A stretch of DNA of 64,000 bases from Steinernema hermaphroditum (taxonomy: Eukaryota > Nematoda > Chromadorea > Rhabditida > Steinernematidae), in assembly GCA_030435675.1 (NCBI GenBank), contig CM059625.1:3472001-3536000 (forward strand), written 5' to 3'. Positions within the stretch are counted from its first letter, which is position 1; each line of letters opens with the position of its first letter. Shown here piece by piece: positions 63,251-64,000 of the stretch. Made by a program: the position numbers and the translations under genes. The notes under the pieces were generated by a model. It had not been told where the DNA came from and ran no database searches. It saw only the letters and a list, made by a program, of their open reading frames with translations.

Positions 63251-63949
63251 ATGGCAGTCGAATTCGACGTCAATTTCGTGAAGCTATGGCCATTTGGCCA
63301 GCTGAAATTAGCGCAATTGGTAAGTGACTGTGTTCTGCTCTGTGAGGAATATGACTGCTCTATTTAGGTGCTCTCATTGGTGACGTATATTACTCTTTTC
63401 TTCCCTGACTACAGCTACACAGGAGTTGGATTCGTGAATTTCGTGAGCTTGAACTCCCTTCTGTACAGCATTGTTTCATTGCTTTGTCACATGTTTGGCG
63501 TTCATCGCCGAACCTTCCAGCTGGGCAATAACTTCGTTTTCATCCCTTTTACGATTTGTGTAAGTTTCTCGATAACCCTCATTGATCTGCAAGGAACTGT
63601 TTTCAGGACTTCATTTCTGCAATCGTCTTTCTGTTCGGATACGGAATCTCGGCGCTGATTTGCATCCTCTGCACGCTCGATGGGCTGCGTTTTCACGCAA
63701 ACCTCTTCGTGATCTTCCTTATTCTTTCTGTAAGAACTGTCACGTTTGTTCTATGAAATAACGGAACGCTTTCAGCTCTTGTGTCTCGCCAGTGGAGCGG
63801 CTTTTGGCTACTTTGCAATCCTTATCTACCGTAATTGCCCGAATGGCCGAATCGCTAACCTTACAGGAATGATAACGAATGGCGATGGTTTGGCTTCGGC
63901 CGAGCTGCGAACCAATGACGCGTCGGATCCCAGTCGGCCGCCTGTTTAA
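63251..63949 (+). CDS. Four-helix MARVEL-type membrane protein, 4 exons, 185 aa
   Basis: Coding exons: 63251-63319, 63368-63559, 63607-63729 and 63776-63949, all joined in phase 0. The stop is TAA, so the coding region is complete. The N-terminus MAVEFDVNFVKLWPFGQLKL, entering the first helix, is typical of MARVEL proteins. Four hydrophobic segments lie at about 18-35, 42-67, 80-109 and 119-149. A 35-residue polar cytoplasmic tail ends SDPSRPPV. MARVEL proteins (MAL, CMTM, physins, occludin) act in membrane apposition and vesicle traffic; the exact subfamily is unclear. The start is the first ATG after a TTTCAG acceptor at 63231-63232. Confidence 0.82.
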
Positions 63950-64000
63950 GATGCAATTTTCATGTACATTGATGCTGCCCATCCATTTACCTTGCTACCA

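Noticed and set aside
1..64000. CRISPR arrays, bacterial operons, rRNA genes, intact functional tRNA genes and viral genes
   Set aside because: None was seen. The window is a nematode nuclear region, and the only tRNA-like sequences are degenerate.

Overview
This is eukaryotic nuclear DNA, almost certainly from a nematode. The genes have many exons with GT..AG introns, several only 43-50 bases long next to introns of several kilobases. Three start codons lie just after a TTTCAG- or TTGCAG-type acceptor with no coding exon upstream, as expected for spliced-leader trans-splicing. The protein families match Caenorhabditis genes closely. The genus cannot be fixed from the sequence. All gene models below were built by hand by joining reading frames across splice sites. 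Every exon chain closes in frame from a start to a stop.

Layout: 1-4862 has no gene I can support, but holds a foldback element. 4863-7536 (minus) is an eight-exon gene for a 700-residue protein with two CCCH zinc fingers, an RWD-like middle region and a C-terminal CHY zinc finger. 7577-13305 is mostly intergenic and contains two hAT-type MITEs and tRNA-like debris. 13306-14736 (minus) is a four-exon lipid phosphate phosphatase (PAP2 family). 16965-19764 (minus) is a ten-exon Wntless gene (mig-14). 19828-30006 is the divergent intergenic region between mig-14 and unc-53. 30060-61184 (plus) is a 28-exon unc-53 / Neuron Navigator gene with at least two alternative first exons. 61185-63232 is intergenic. 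63251-63949 (plus) is a four-exon gene for a four-helix MARVEL-type membrane protein.

Functionally, the centre of the window is a head-to-head pair of cell-migration genes. MIG-14/Wls escorts Wnt ligands to the surface of secreting cells, and UNC-53/NAV links guidance signals to the cytoskeleton in migrating cells and growing axons. About 10 kb of non-coding DNA separates their starts, and much of unc-53 itself is large introns holding alternative promoters. The clearest non-gene finding is a small hAT MITE family with TAGGGATGCA ends and 8-base target-site duplications. Its longer member carries a perfect tRNA B-box in each arm of a 278-base palindrome.
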